Source: Paraphysomonas bandaiensis (Eukaryota; Chrysophyceae). Taken from it: a stretch of DNA of 64,000 nt. Position 1 is the stretch's first letter; every line of letters starts with the position of its first letter. A program made the translations under genes and the position numbers. Below the pieces are notes generated by a model that did not search any database, was not told the DNA's origin, and saw only the letters and a list, made by a program, of their open reading frames with translations. Where the stretch lies: the NCBI GenBank assembly GCA_965644295.1, contig CBFFRP010000461.1, forward strand, positions 1-64,000. Direction: 5' to 3'. Below, piece by piece: positions 20,970-30,226 of the stretch.

Positions 20970-21428
20970 ATGACAATTAAAAAGAACTACAAGAAGTTTT
21001 ACAAACTACAAATAAATGTAATGAAGCTATTAGACAATAAGTTAATGATATTATATGAGACAGGGTCACCATTCAGCAGATATATAAAGACACGAACAAT
21101 AAGCCCAGAGTTTGCGAGTGTGTTGTTAAACTTAATAGACACAAATGAACTAAACTATGAAATGATAAAACGATTAACAGAAGAAGAGAAGAAATTATTT
21201 AACATCATAATGACACAATCAGGAGCAAAGACAGAATTGAAATACAAAGAGCCAGAACTAACGGAAGAAGATTTATTAAAGCGATTTTTAATTTTACAAG
21301 GGAGTATTCGATCAGGAAACAACAGTAATGAAGTATTGAAAGAAGGAATAGACATATTGAAAAGACTTAATAAGATAGGTAGAATAGATGATGAACAGTT
21401 AAATGAAATCTTAAATAGTTTAGAATAA
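20970..21428 (+). CDS. PLV small helical protein of unknown function
   Basis: 152 codons, predicted mostly helical, beginning MTIKKNYKKFYKLQINVMKL and preceded by a TATATAATA run. It has conserved-looking helical pairs (LFNIIMTQSGAKTE and LKRFLILQGSIRSGNNS) but no known motif. Same strand and tight spacing (about 40-50 nt) to its neighbours in the morphogenesis block suggest a virion or assembly role. Confidence 0.6.
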   Translation: MTIKKNYKKFYKLQINVMKLLDNKLMILYETGSPFSRYIKTRTISPEFASVLLNLIDTNELNYEMIKRLTEEEKKLFNIIMTQSGAKTELKYKEPELTEEDLLKRFLILQGSIRSGNNSNEVLKEGIDILKRLNKIGRIDDEQLNEILNSLE

Positions 21429-21466
21429 CTATTTACAAAAATTATTATATAAGTAAATATTATATA

Positions 21467-22357
21467 ATGTCAGACACAAATTATAACTACAATACTATTA
21501 TATTGAATAAAAACAATATAGTTTCAGGTTCAAAGAATTCAGTATTCAAATATACTTTTAATCAATCATTACGACTAAATGATTGTTCATTAGCTATTCA
21601 AAGCATAAATATGTATTACAGTTGGTTTAATATATCAGATTATTTCAGAAACAATAAATTTTCATATGTATGGTTTGACAATGCAGGAGACTTGAACACA
21701 ACTATAGATATTACAATTCCAGATGGATTTTATACAGTTGAATTATTGAATAAATTTTTACAATCTGAACTAGAGAAAAGGGGTCATTACTTAATTCAAC
21801 AAAGCACGGGTGATTTTGCTTATCACATAGAATTTATTTCAAATGTAAGTTATTATTCAGTTCAATTGAATGTATATGCAATGATGACAGCAGCACAAGC
21901 CGGAACAGATTTCGTCAAAGGTTCAGAGACTTGGTCTTATCCTTCAACACCAACAACACCTCAACTAGTTGTTTCAAATTCTTCTTCATTTGGAGACTTA
22001 ATAGGATATTCTAATGGTTCGTATCCATCAACAGCATCAAGCACAAACACAACTTTTTTATCTGATAAAACCCCAAATATGACGCCTGTTAGCTCTATAA
22101 ACGTCGTTTGTTCAATGACTACTCAAAACGGCTTTAGCAATCCTGATGGACTGTTATATTCATTTACAAGTGGTAGTGTTGAATTTGGAGGTATGATAGA
22201 TAGAGAACCAAAAACAGAGTCATTTGTTAAAGTGAGAGATGCTTTATATTCAAGTTTTACAATAGAATTATACGACCAAGATATGAGAAGATTAGATATA
22301 AGAGACGCTGAAACGGTTATAATGTTAATTATTAAGAGTCCTACTAATGAAGATTAA
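21467..22357 (+). CDS. PLV minor capsid (penton-like) protein
   Basis: 296 codons, beta-rich. The opening (NTIILNKNNIVSGSKNSVFKY), the repeated aromatic strands (INMYYSWFNISDYF; FSYVWFDNAG; IPDGFYTVELLNKFLQSEL) and the end (SSFTIELYDQDMRRLDI then VIMLIIK) are the pattern of single-jelly-roll penton proteins of Polintons and PLVs. The phrase about extending the strand with DGFYT..LN is shared by many such proteins from memory. It occupies the expected place two genes upstream of the major capsid protein. Confidence 0.75.
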   Translation: MSDTNYNYNTIILNKNNIVSGSKNSVFKYTFNQSLRLNDCSLAIQSINMYYSWFNISDYFRNNKFSYVWFDNAGDLNTTIDITIPDGFYTVELLNKFLQSELEKRGHYLIQQSTGDFAYHIEFISNVSYYSVQLNVYAMMTAAQAGTDFVKGSETWSYPSTPTTPQLVVSNSSSFGDLIGYSNGSYPSTASSTNTTFLSDKTPNMTPVSSINVVCSMTTQNGFSNPDGLLYSFTSGSVEFGGMIDREPKTESFVKVRDALYSSFTIELYDQDMRRLDIRDAETVIMLIIKSPTNED

Positions 22358-22400
22358 AACGATATAGTATATTTTTTTATATAATACTATTATATACGAT

Positions 22401-22700
22401 ATGTCATATTATAAAATGATAGGTGGAACAATGAGAAGACAAGTAATTCCTTCTCATAGAAAAGAAATACAAGAAGAAACAAAAGAAGATAAGATAAAAG
22501 AAGACGTAATTATTGAACATAAACAGAAAGTGGAAAACACAAAGAAACCTAATATAAGTTTAAGTGATAAACTAATGAGTATTAAGGTGAAACCAAGAAC
22601 AGAAGGGAAAGGACAAGATAGAAGCAAAGATGAGTTATTTGAGCGTGTAAACAATGTATCAATGGAAAGATTAAAAAAATTTGCTAATTTAAAAGTATAG
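22401..22700 (+). CDS. PLV small basic protein of unknown function
   Basis: 99 codons, highly charged (KEIQEETKEDKIKEDVIIE), with a helical basic C-terminus (SMERLKKFANLKV). The start follows TATATACGAT. No family recognised. It is wedged between the penton-like and major capsid genes. Confidence 0.5.
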   Translation: MSYYKMIGGTMRRQVIPSHRKEIQEETKEDKIKEDVIIEHKQKVENTKKPNISLSDKLMSIKVKPRTEGKGQDRSKDELFERVNNVSMERLKKFANLKV

Positions 22701-22795
22701 AATATTTTATTCTATTCAAAATATTTTTTCAAAATATTTTATTCTATTCAAAATTATTTATTATAAAATATTTTATAATCTAAGTATATATTATA
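22701..22795. repeat. Internal copy of the ITR repeat unit, upstream of the major capsid gene
   Basis: TTTTATTCTATTCAAAATAT and variants, the same unit that forms the array in both terminal repeats and at 28385-28525. It occupies the whole gap between two genes. Confidence 0.85.
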
Positions 22796-22799
22796 CAAT

Positions 22800-24488
22800 A
22801 TGGACAAGGCAATAGTTGACCAATCTTTTGAACAAGCACAGGAGAATGTAAGTGACTTTGTGGAGTGGGATTATAGCAAAGTAAGTGATTTGCAGACTTC
22901 AGGTAATTATTCCAGCAATCAAACAATATTTGAAACTACCACACTCTCTAACAACGGTAAAATAACTGATTACAAAAATGGATTCTTTACTATTCCAATA
23001 GTGGATGTTGTGACTGGTGAAAACGGTGGTAATCCCGTTGACTTTACAGCAGCACACATAAAAGAGAGTGATTTGTTACTATGTAGGAAAAATTCAAGTT
23101 TAAATATGATAGATTCAGTATCTATTCAATATCAAAATCAAGCAGGAATTCAAGAGACAAGAAATATTAATCAATACTTAATATTTAAACAACATTCAGA
23201 AATGTCATTAGATGATGAATATGTTAATGGTCCGACAATAGGATATGCTAAAGACACATCGGATTCATGGAGCTATGATGAAGCGAACGGATTAATGAAT
23301 AATAATAACGCTATGAATCATTTAAATGGTATTGATTACATCAATAAATGTAATAAAGGAATGTATGAAAGACAACAAGTTTTTAATAAAGTTGTTGATA
23401 CACTCAATGAATCTAAAAGAAATTTGGTATTGGGTAATAATGAAAAAATTAAAGAAATGAATCGCGGCTATGTTGTGAACACTGCAACTTATAAAGCCTA
23501 TTATCATAATGCTATTATTCGTCTTAAAGACCTTTCAAGTATATTTGAGAAATCTCCTCCCATGAAAGGTGGTCTTTTCAAAATAACAGTAAATTTTAAC
23601 CAGTGTATATTCAAAGTGACTAAAACAGATAACGACACAATGTCATTTTCTCCAGCAGATTTTAACGGGAGAGGGACTAATCCTTTGATGGTGTGTAGTT
23701 CTGGATATCAAACTTTATTTGGCGGTGCGAATAACTCAGCAATTTCAGACGATGTATACTGTGGTGGATACACAATTCCAGATGGAACAGTACTAACAAT
23801 TTCCAGCAATATAGCAAAGCCTCAATTTTACCCACACAATACACTTAACGTCATGCCATGTAAAGAACAGAACTGTTTTCTTCACATTCCTTCTTATATA
23901 ATGAAACCTGCTCTACAGAAAAGATATTTAGAGAGTCCACAAAAACAAGTTATATATAATGATGTTGTTTTGTTCCAGCTTTTCAATAAATCAAACCAAG
24001 TCAATGAACTGATAACAAATGGCCTATCGCATGTAAAGAGGATGATAATTTGTCCGTTTATTAGCTCAGGGGCTAATGGAACAAATCAGATTCACCCGTT
24101 TCAATCTCCTTTCACGTGTGAACCTGGAACGTGTAGTCCGTATGTCATTAATAATTTTCAAGTTAAAGTATCATCAACTAATTTATATCCTAATCAAATC
24201 AATTATTCATATGATATGTTTATGAGAGAGTTAAATGGTAAATATGGAGTAAATTTTAACTTAACAACTGGTTTATGTAGTTCAAGAATCAATTTAAAAG
24301 ACTTCATTAACACATACGGTTATATCGTAGTTGACCTAAAACGTAAACACACTGACGACGAAAGCGTCCCCTTATCTATTCAGTTGGAATGTAACATAAC
24401 AAGTCCCAAACCACTTGATTTTAATATTTTCATTGAACAAGAGAAATCATTCGGAATTGAAGTAGCAACAGGAAAAAGAGTAGATTAA
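22800..24488 (+). CDS. PLV major capsid protein (double jelly roll type)
   Basis: 562 codons, the largest protein of the morphogenesis block. Rich in beta strands, with motifs typical of Polinton/PLV capsid proteins: an N-terminal helix-forming arm (QSFEQAQENVSDFVEWDYS), IPIVDVVTGENGG, KGGLFKITVNFNQC, and the C-terminal TYGYIVVDLKRKHTDDESVP followed by SIQLECNITSP. Length and gene position (after the penton-like gene, before the core-like protein and protease) fit the double-jelly-roll capsid. The fold assignment is inference from order and length. Confidence 0.8.
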   Translation: MDKAIVDQSFEQAQENVSDFVEWDYSKVSDLQTSGNYSSNQTIFETTTLSNNGKITDYKNGFFTIPIVDVVTGENGGNPVDFTAAHIKESDLLLCRKNSSLNMIDSVSIQYQNQAGIQETRNINQYLIFKQHSEMSLDDEYVNGPTIGYAKDTSDSWSYDEANGLMNNNNAMNHLNGIDYINKCNKGMYERQQVFNKVVDTLNESKRNLVLGNNEKIKEMNRGYVVNTATYKAYYHNAIIRLKDLSSIFEKSPPMKGGLFKITVNFNQCIFKVTKTDNDTMSFSPADFNGRGTNPLMVCSSGYQTLFGGANNSAISDDVYCGGYTIPDGTVLTISSNIAKPQFYPHNTLNVMPCKEQNCFLHIPSYIMKPALQKRYLESPQKQVIYNDVVLFQLFNKSNQVNELITNGLSHVKRMIICPFISSGANGTNQIHPFQSPFTCEPGTCSPYVINNFQVKVSSTNLYPNQINYSYDMFMRELNGKYGVNFNLTTGLCSSRINLKDFINTYGYIVVDLKRKHTDDESVPLSIQLECNITSPKPLDFNIFIEQEKSFGIEVATGKRVD

Positions 24489-24555
24489 ACAAAATATTTT
24501 TAGTATGATAATATTTAATATAAACTAATTATTATCTCAACATAATATATATATA

Positions 24556-25344
24556 ATGCATCAAGTAAAACTCAATCTATCTGAAGCTCAATTAAGAAAG
24601 TTATCAAACGGACACAATATACAAGTTAGACCAGACCAAATCGGCTTTGGCTTTCCAGTTGCTTTATCTGACAAGAACTTGAAAAAAATTGAAAACTCTT
24701 ATAATAAGTCAAAAGGAATGCGACTAACATTAGACAATGATGAAATTGAAGGTGGAAATCTAAAACAAAACATTAGAAGTGCTTTCAATAAGACTAAGAA
24801 ACAAGTTAAAAAGACATTAAAAGACCCAAACTTAGGAAGAAAGGTTAAAAATACTTCAAGAAAGGTTAAAAATACTGTCAATGATTTTGCTGTTGTTGGT
24901 GATTTAGGCATTCCCGTTGTTAGTGATTCATATAATTTATTGAATACTACTACCCGTTTAGGTGATAAGTTAGTTAGAAGTGGTGTGGACCATATTGAAG
25001 ATAGAAAAGATGAAAAGAAAAGAAGTCAATTTGTTAATGATTTTAATTCACTAAGAGAACATGCTAATACTCAATCTTCAAATTCTCCTCCAACTGAAGG
25101 AAGTGGTAATCCTTATCTTCCATCAAAGCAAGTGAAGAAAGTTAAAAAAAAACTTACTACTGGCTCATCATTTAGAACATTGGGTGCTGGAGTTATAGAA
25201 GTGGATTACAAAGGAAAGAAACCCGTTAAACTTAAAGACGATGGAAGTAATCTAGTTAGAGCTGGACATCCTGGTTTTGACCCTGGAATATCAACTTTGC
25301 CTAATACTTGTTGTTATTGTTCTCATTGTGGAAAGAAAAAATAA
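24556..25344 (+). CDS. PLV core/pX-like minor virion protein with C-terminal Cys cluster
   Basis: 262 codons. The first 30 residues (LNLSEAQLRKLSNGHNIQV) are a module I know from minor virion proteins of PLVs and Polintons, often placed after the capsid gene. The centre is very basic (KKQVKKTLKDPNLGRKVK) as in DNA-condensing core proteins. A hydrophobic helix (VVGDLGIPVVSDSYNLL) could insert in membranes. The protein ends CCYCSHCGKKK, a possible zinc ribbon. A maturation substrate of the protease encoded 17 bp downstream is likely. Confidence 0.65.
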   Translation: MHQVKLNLSEAQLRKLSNGHNIQVRPDQIGFGFPVALSDKNLKKIENSYNKSKGMRLTLDNDEIEGGNLKQNIRSAFNKTKKQVKKTLKDPNLGRKVKNTSRKVKNTVNDFAVVGDLGIPVVSDSYNLLNTTTRLGDKLVRSGVDHIEDRKDEKKRSQFVNDFNSLREHANTQSSNSPPTEGSGNPYLPSKQVKKVKKKLTTGSSFRTLGAGVIEVDYKGKKPVKLKDDGSNLVRAGHPGFDPGISTLPNTCCYCSHCGKKK

Positions 25345-25361
25345 TGTGAATATAATATATA

Positions 25362-25856
25362 ATGGATTACACAACAAGTAACATAGATTTGACACATTAT
25401 CTTATGTTAAAAGGTATAAATCTTAATCAAATAGTGAGTAAGAATAAATTATTAGGTAAAGCTAAGAACAATGGAAACTATATAATAAACTTAGAAGATA
25501 GTGATAAAGGTACGGGTTCTCATTGGGTAGCTTTGAAGTGTTTTAAAAAAACTTGTGTATATTTTGATTCATATGGAATTGCACCTCCTAGAGAAGTTAT
25601 AAGTTTTTGTAATAAGAAGAAGTTAATATATTCATGTGACCAAATACAAGGCATAAAAGACACTTCCTGTGGTTTTTATTGTGTTTACTTTCTTTATCAT
25701 TTCAATAATCTAAGAAGTTTTAAAGATGATATAAGAAGTTTAGGTTATCATTTAAACTTATTTCTTAAACCTTTTGATACAAGTAACACAGAAAAGAATG
25801 TGAAGATACTAAAAAGAAGATTCAAAGAAATCTATGAAAATGACTTGAAGAAATAA
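25362..25856 (+). CDS. PLV adenain-like (Ulp1 fold) maturation cysteine protease
   Basis: 164 codons. The catalytic pattern of C5/Ulp1-type proteases is visible: His54 in GSHWVAL, Asp69 in YFDSYG, Gln94 or Gln96 before the nucleophile, and Cys103 in DTSCGFYCVYFL. In Polintons and PLVs this enzyme cleaves capsid and core precursors during virion maturation. Size is usual for the family. Encoded just after the pX-like protein. Confidence 0.9.
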   Translation: MDYTTSNIDLTHYLMLKGINLNQIVSKNKLLGKAKNNGNYIINLEDSDKGTGSHWVALKCFKKTCVYFDSYGIAPPREVISFCNKKKLIYSCDQIQGIKDTSCGFYCVYFLYHFNNLRSFKDDIRSLGYHLNLFLKPFDTSNTEKNVKILKRRFKEIYENDLKK

Positions 25857-25915
25857 TTTTAATTTGTGTTAAAGAATTATACAATTTTTTAAATCTGCAA
25901 TTTATATATATATAG

Positions 25916-26547
25916 ATGAAAAAATTGACTACTCCCAGTAAACCAACAGACGCGATGCCTGAAACATATAAATCAATTGTTGAAGTTGAATCTAATTCAA
26001 ATCCTTTTGATTCATTTAAGGCTCCTCCTGTTATTCAAAAGCAAGAATCAATGCGTGAATTGCCTCCAAAAACACTTTACAATCACAATCTTAAGCGGCT
26101 TAAATCATACAGAAACTTAAGAAAGAAATATAAACTAGATAATCAAAAAACTGTGTTTTTAGAAAACTTGAAAGAAACTTTAAAGCCTCTCGATCCAAGA
26201 AGCAATAAATATGATAGTGAATTATTAGTGGCTGTCTTAGATATTGCTGAATATTTTTTTATATATGGTGATAAAGAACAAAGGAACACTATGAAAATGG
26301 AAGCTGTTGTTGAAATAATGAAACCATATTTTAACAATGATGAAACATATTTATTACATAGTATCAATAATGTAATGCATAAAGTTAAAAGAAGTAACAT
26401 ATTCAGAAGATTAGCAACAAGACTTAGAATTTTTTTTTCAATGACGATGAAAGCTTCTTAAAGGCTCTCATTAAATCGTTGATTGTTGAGATTCTAGTTA
26501 AAGTTATTATTCAAAGAATATTCCCAATTTTATTAATCGCATTATAA
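25916..26547 (+). CDS. PLV protein of unknown function, C-terminus possibly frame-shifted at a poly-T run
   Basis: The uninterrupted frame ends at 26461 (181 codons). It has a disordered N-terminus (PSKPTDAMPETYKS), a basic helical middle and a region around LLVAVLDIAEYFFIYGD. At about 26429-26437 there is a run of nine T. Reading through it with a one-base change gives FFNDDESFLKALIKSL followed by a hydrophobic helix and a stop at 26545-26547, using otherwise empty sequence. The given end assumes that extension; the strict ORF ends at 26461. No family recognised. Confidence 0.55.
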
Positions 26548-26592
26548 AACTATTTCATTTTATTATATATGTGTAATATATATAGTATTGAT

Positions 26593-27279
26593 ATGTCAAA
26601 ATGGATACAACACGTAAAAGATTACAGTGAACAAAATAATATGAAGTATAATGAAGCCTTATCAGACCCTGTGTGCAGAGCATTATATTATGAAATGAAA
26701 GGTGGTGCTTTAACAGCAGATGAAACAAGAAAATTATTAAAGTCTTCATATAATAAAAAAAACAAAGATGTAGGTAATTTTAAAGTTGATAAGCATTTAT
26801 CTGGAAATAGAACAAAAGTTTATTATGATGAAGAAAATAATATGCCCGTTGTTGTTCATCGTGGAACAAACTCTAAAAAAGATGTATTAACTGATGCAGG
26901 CTTATTATTTGGACATAGAGGAAATAGATTTAAACATGCTAAAAAAATACAAAAGAAAGCAGAAAAGAAATATGGAACTGAAAACATGCACACATTAGGG
27001 CATTCTTTAGGTGGACTCGTTGCAGAAGAAATAGGCAAGAATTCAAAAAATGTAATCACATATAACAAAGCTATATCACCTTTTGAAATGTTAAAAAAAA
27101 ATCAATCAAATCAAACAGACATTAAAACAAGCAATGACCCTGTATCATCATTAAATTATTTTAATAATAATAAAAAAAATAAAACTAAAGTATTTAATGC
27201 TAAAACAAATAACCCTTTTAAATCACATAGTACAGACGCTTTGAAATATTTAAAACCTGACAAAGTTATTGGAGAATAA
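26593..27279 (+). CDS. PLV lipase (class 3-like) fused to a PLV virion-protein N-terminal module
   Basis: 228 codons from the ATG at 26593; an upstream ATG at 26569 would add eight residues. The N-terminus (MSKWIQHVKDYSEQN...YNEALSDP) followed by a GG hinge is a module I recognise from virion proteins of many PLVs and large DNA viruses. The rest is an alpha/beta-hydrolase of the class-3 lipase type: nucleophile elbow GHSLGG with Ser138, Asp182 (TSNDPVS) and His212 (FKSHST). A packaged lipase could breach a host membrane at entry; that role is inferred. Confidence 0.8.
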   Translation: MSKWIQHVKDYSEQNNMKYNEALSDPVCRALYYEMKGGALTADETRKLLKSSYNKKNKDVGNFKVDKHLSGNRTKVYYDEENNMPVVVHRGTNSKKDVLTDAGLLFGHRGNRFKHAKKIQKKAEKKYGTENMHTLGHSLGGLVAEEIGKNSKNVITYNKAISPFEMLKKNQSNQTDIKTSNDPVSSLNYFNNNKKNKTKVFNAKTNNPFKSHSTDALKYLKPDKVIGE

Positions 27280-27293
27280 ATTTAAAAATTACG

Positions 27294-27683
27294 TCATTTA
27301 TAAGATGTTTGTTTGGAATACTTTTTAATTTCTTCTCTAGTCATTATGTGATTGTTTTCATTTTTAATTTTAAGTATGCTTTGAGGTAAATATTTGAAAA
27401 CTTCTTTTTCATACCAACAAATAGGTTTAGTAAATTCAAGATGTGTTATTGTGTTAGGAATATTTTTAATAATTTTATTTAGTTTTCTCATAGATACTTC
27501 TGTATGTATCATATATTCATCACTCTTTCGAACGTTCATGTCAAAAGGTCTTGTTAATATATAATACATTTTTGAATCTTTAAATACAATACATCTTATT
27601 TCTTTATCATTTTGTAGCTTTGAATATAAACTGTCAATTTCTTCAATATTAATTTCTTCAATGTCAATTGTTAAAGTTTTCAT
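27294..27683 (-). CDS. PLV hypothetical protein with FNIP/LRR-like segment
   Basis: 129 codons on the minus strand, start preceded by a TATATATA run. Two segments, NIPNTITHLEF and YLPQSILKIKN, have the spacing of FNIP-type leucine-rich repeats common in amoebal and giant-virus proteins. The rest (MKTLTIDIEEINIEEIDSL) resembles a short ubiquitin- or F-box-like lead without clear match. Lies convergent to the lipase gene with a 14-bp gap. Confidence 0.5.
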   Translation of the reverse strand: MKTLTIDIEEINIEEIDSLYSKLQNDKEIRCIVFKDSKMYYILTRPFDMNVRKSDEYMIHTEVSMRKLNKIIKNIPNTITHLEFTKPICWYEKEVFKYLPQSILKIKNENNHIMTREEIKKYSKQTSYK

Positions 27684-27799
27684 AATATATATATATTATA
27701 AATATAAAATTAGTTTTTTAAATTGTTTTATAATAAAATTATTATTTTTATTAAATTTGAAAACTATATTTTTTATATAAACATTATTATATATACTTT

Positions 27800-28123
27800 A
27801 TGGCAGATTTTGTTATATGTTTAAAAAATGAACTCTTCGCAATACCAAAGACAAAGAAACCTCAAGTTCAAACTGAAATATCAAACATAGTAAAACAAAT
27901 TGAAGGATATAAAGCCTTAATCAAAGATTTAGAAATACAGAAACGAAAAAAACAAGTTGAACTTCTCAGTGAAAGACAACAAATATATTATAAGAATCCT
28001 ATTAATAGAAACTTACCAAGTGAACAACTTGAAAAAACTAAAGCTTATGAGAAAAGACAAAAGCTATTAAAAGAATATGATGATTCACACGGTTCTTATA
28101 TTAAACCTGAACAAGGCTATTAA
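27800..28123 (+). CDS. PLV coiled-coil protein of unknown function
   Basis: 107 codons, start ATG preceded by TATATATACTT. Almost entirely helical with a long coiled coil (about residues 25-70, EISNIVKQIEGYKALIKDLE) and a Pro/Gly-containing tail. No family recognised. It is the last rightward gene of the left block. Confidence 0.55.
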   Translation: MADFVICLKNELFAIPKTKKPQVQTEISNIVKQIEGYKALIKDLEIQKRKKQVELLSERQQIYYKNPINRNLPSEQLEKTKAYEKRQKLLKEYDDSHGSYIKPEQGY

Positions 28124-28186
28124 TTTTTGAAACGTTACATATACATATGTATATATAATACTAACTAACTATAATGACAACAAAAT

Positions 28187-28354
28187 TTATAAATTATACA
28201 TCTTCTTATATTTCTCCATATTAATAATCATTGACTTCATCTCTTCAATCTCTTTATAACATTTCTTATGATATTCTCTTGAATTCCAATCATTGTTTAT
28301 TCTTTTTATAGTTTTATCACAATGTTTACACTTTCTTTTAATTTCTCTAGGCAT
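28187..28354 (-). CDS. PLV small zinc-ribbon-like protein
   Basis: 55 codons, start at 28354 directly after TATATATATTATATATC on the minus strand, the same start context as other genes here. It has CKHC followed after 20 residues by YHKKCYKEI, a compact C2HC arrangement that could bind zinc. The remainder is a charged helix. Small zinc proteins of this sort are common in PLVs, with unknown function. Read directly from the sequence. Confidence 0.5.
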   Translation of the reverse strand: MPREIKRKCKHCDKTIKRINNDWNSREYHKKCYKEIEEMKSMIINMEKYKKMYNL

Positions 28355-28384
28355 GATATATAATATATATATATAATATTTTTT

Positions 28385-28525
28385 AAATTGTTTTATATAT
28401 TTTTGAAAAATTATTTTGAATAGAATAAATATTTTTGATAAATTATTTTGAAAAAATATTTTGAATAGAATAAATATTTTTGATAAATTATTTTGAAAAA
28501 ATATTTTGAATAGAATAAATATTTT
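28385..28525. repeat. Internal copy of the ITR repeat unit, 3' of the second fibre
   Basis: About three units of TTTTGAATAGAATAAAT separated by TTTTTGATAAATTATTTTG, the same unit as in the right terminal repeat and, inverted, in the left one and at 22701-22795. Confidence 0.9.
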
Positions 28526-30120
28526 TAATAATATGAACCTATATTTGATATTACTTTCGTTGGTGATGTTCCTGAGTTAGTATATATTATTGTTATTGTT
28601 TGCAATATTAATCCTGATGCTGTCACGTTACTGATATCCACATTTGCGAGTCCTCCTGACACATTCAACGTTTCTGAAACTGTATTAACTTTTAAAGTGT
28701 TTATATATGCCTTATATGTTGAAGTGTCTATTAAAACAGAAACTGTAAAACTTGTATTTGTTAAGTTACTTGAATTAATATTCGTTATATCAAGTTCAAA
28801 ATTTGTATCACTTGTTAAACCATTGAAATATATAATTGAACCATTGCTATAATTATATGTCAACACATTTGAAGAAAACGTATATGTTGTGCTGATGGAT
28901 TCGCTTATTTGTTTAGTTGTTATATTTCCTGTCATTGTTCCGCCTGTTAAATTCAATTTTGTATTTTCAAGTGTTGTAATATTGCCGTCTATTGTACTTA
29001 GCAAGTTATCAATTGTATCAGTAAATGTGGAGTCATAAACTAAAGAAGAATCAAGTTTATTATTTACATCTATTAAATCATGTTTGTCACTTTGTAAGTT
29101 TGTTATATCTGTGTCATTGCTTGTTATTTGAGCATTCAAACTAGAAATAATATTATCTATTGTGTTTAATTCTGTTGAATCATACACTAATGAAGAATCC
29201 AACTTATTATTTACATCTATTAAATCGTGTTTGTCACTTTGTAAGTTTGTTATGTCTGTATCATTACCTGTTATTTGAGTCTTCAAACTAGAAATAATAT
29301 TATCCATTGTGTTTAATTCTGTTGAGTCATATACTAATGAAGAATCTAACCTGTTATTTACGTCTATTAAATCATGTTTATCACTTTGTAAGTTTGTTAT
29401 ATCTGTATCATTACTTGTTATTTGACCTTGTAAATTTACTATTATATTATCTATTGTATTTAATTCTGTTGAGTCATATACTAATGAAGAATCCAACTTA
29501 TTATTTACATCTATTAAATCATGTTTGTCACTTTGTAAGTTTGTTATATCTGTATCATTACTTGCTATTTGAGCATTCAAACTAGAAATAATATTATCAA
29601 CCGTGTCAGTAAATGTAGAGTCATAAACCAATGATGAATTAAGTTTATTATTCATATCGATTAAATTATGTTTAGTATCAATATTGTTCTGTAATGCTAT
29701 ATCTTGGGCTTGTAAATTTGCCACATCCGTTTGTAAATTCGGTATATTAATTAAGTCTATATCTTGGAGAGCATCAAGACCGTTAAAACTTGCTGTCAAT
29801 GTATCTAATTGTGATTGTATAGTTTCATTGGTATTTATACCGTCTAATGTTTGTATTTCATTTTCAGTCAGGTTTAATAATCTTGTATTCATATCTGACA
29901 ACATATTATTTTTTGAATCTGTGAAAGCAACTGTTTGGGGTTCATTGTTTATGGTTAAGTTATTACCATTCAAGATTTCAACGTTCGCTGTAAATTTAGC
30001 ATTGTCCAATCTTGCATATTCCGCCATATTTAATATTACTCTTGCTGTTTCAATCTGTTTATGATTTTCTGCATTGAAAATGGCATTATTGCTTGTTTTC
30101 GGCTTCGTATAAATTGACAT
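28525..30120 (-). CDS. PLV fibre-like protein 2 with 49-residue tandem repeats
   Basis: 531 codons. The first 20 residues match fibre 1 (MSIYTKPKTSNNAIFNAEN versus MSIYPKPKPSNGVFNPSNY). The central shaft has five or so tandem repeats of 49 residues, each with DKHDLIDVNNKLDSSLVYDS and then NTIDNI...ITSNDTDITNLQ, a heptad-like pattern fitting a trimeric coiled shaft. The last 130 residues (GTMTGNITTKQISES then Ser/Thr/Asn-rich strands) should form the distal beta head. The second repeat array differs only at a few positions, so copies may expand and contract. Likely role: host attachment. Confidence 0.75.
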   Translation of the reverse strand: MSIYTKPKTSNNAIFNAENHKQIETARVILNMAEYARLDNAKFTANVEILNGNNLTINNEPQTVAFTDSKNNMLSDMNTRLLNLTENEIQTLDGINTNETIQSQLDTLTASFNGLDALQDIDLINIPNLQTDVANLQAQDIALQNNIDTKHNLIDMNNKLNSSLVYDSTFTDTVDNIISSLNAQIASNDTDITNLQSDKHDLIDVNNKLDSSLVYDSTELNTIDNIIVNLQGQITSNDTDITNLQSDKHDLIDVNNRLDSSLVYDSTELNTMDNIISSLKTQITGNDTDITNLQSDKHDLIDVNNKLDSSLVYDSTELNTIDNIISSLNAQITSNDTDITNLQSDKHDLIDVNNKLDSSLVYDSTFTDTIDNLLSTIDGNITTLENTKLNLTGGTMTGNITTKQISESISTTYTFSSNVLTYNYSNGSIIYFNGLTSDTNFELDITNINSSNLTNTSFTVSVLIDTSTYKAYINTLKVNTVSETLNVSGGLANVDISNVTASGLILQTITIIYTNSGTSPTKVISNIGSYY

Positions 30121-30226
30121 CTATATATATAATATAACAACATTATTATATTCTATAATTAAATTAGACTTCAAGGTTTTATAGGGTTTTTGTATAAATT
30201 TGTTTTCTTTTCTAATTATATATACA

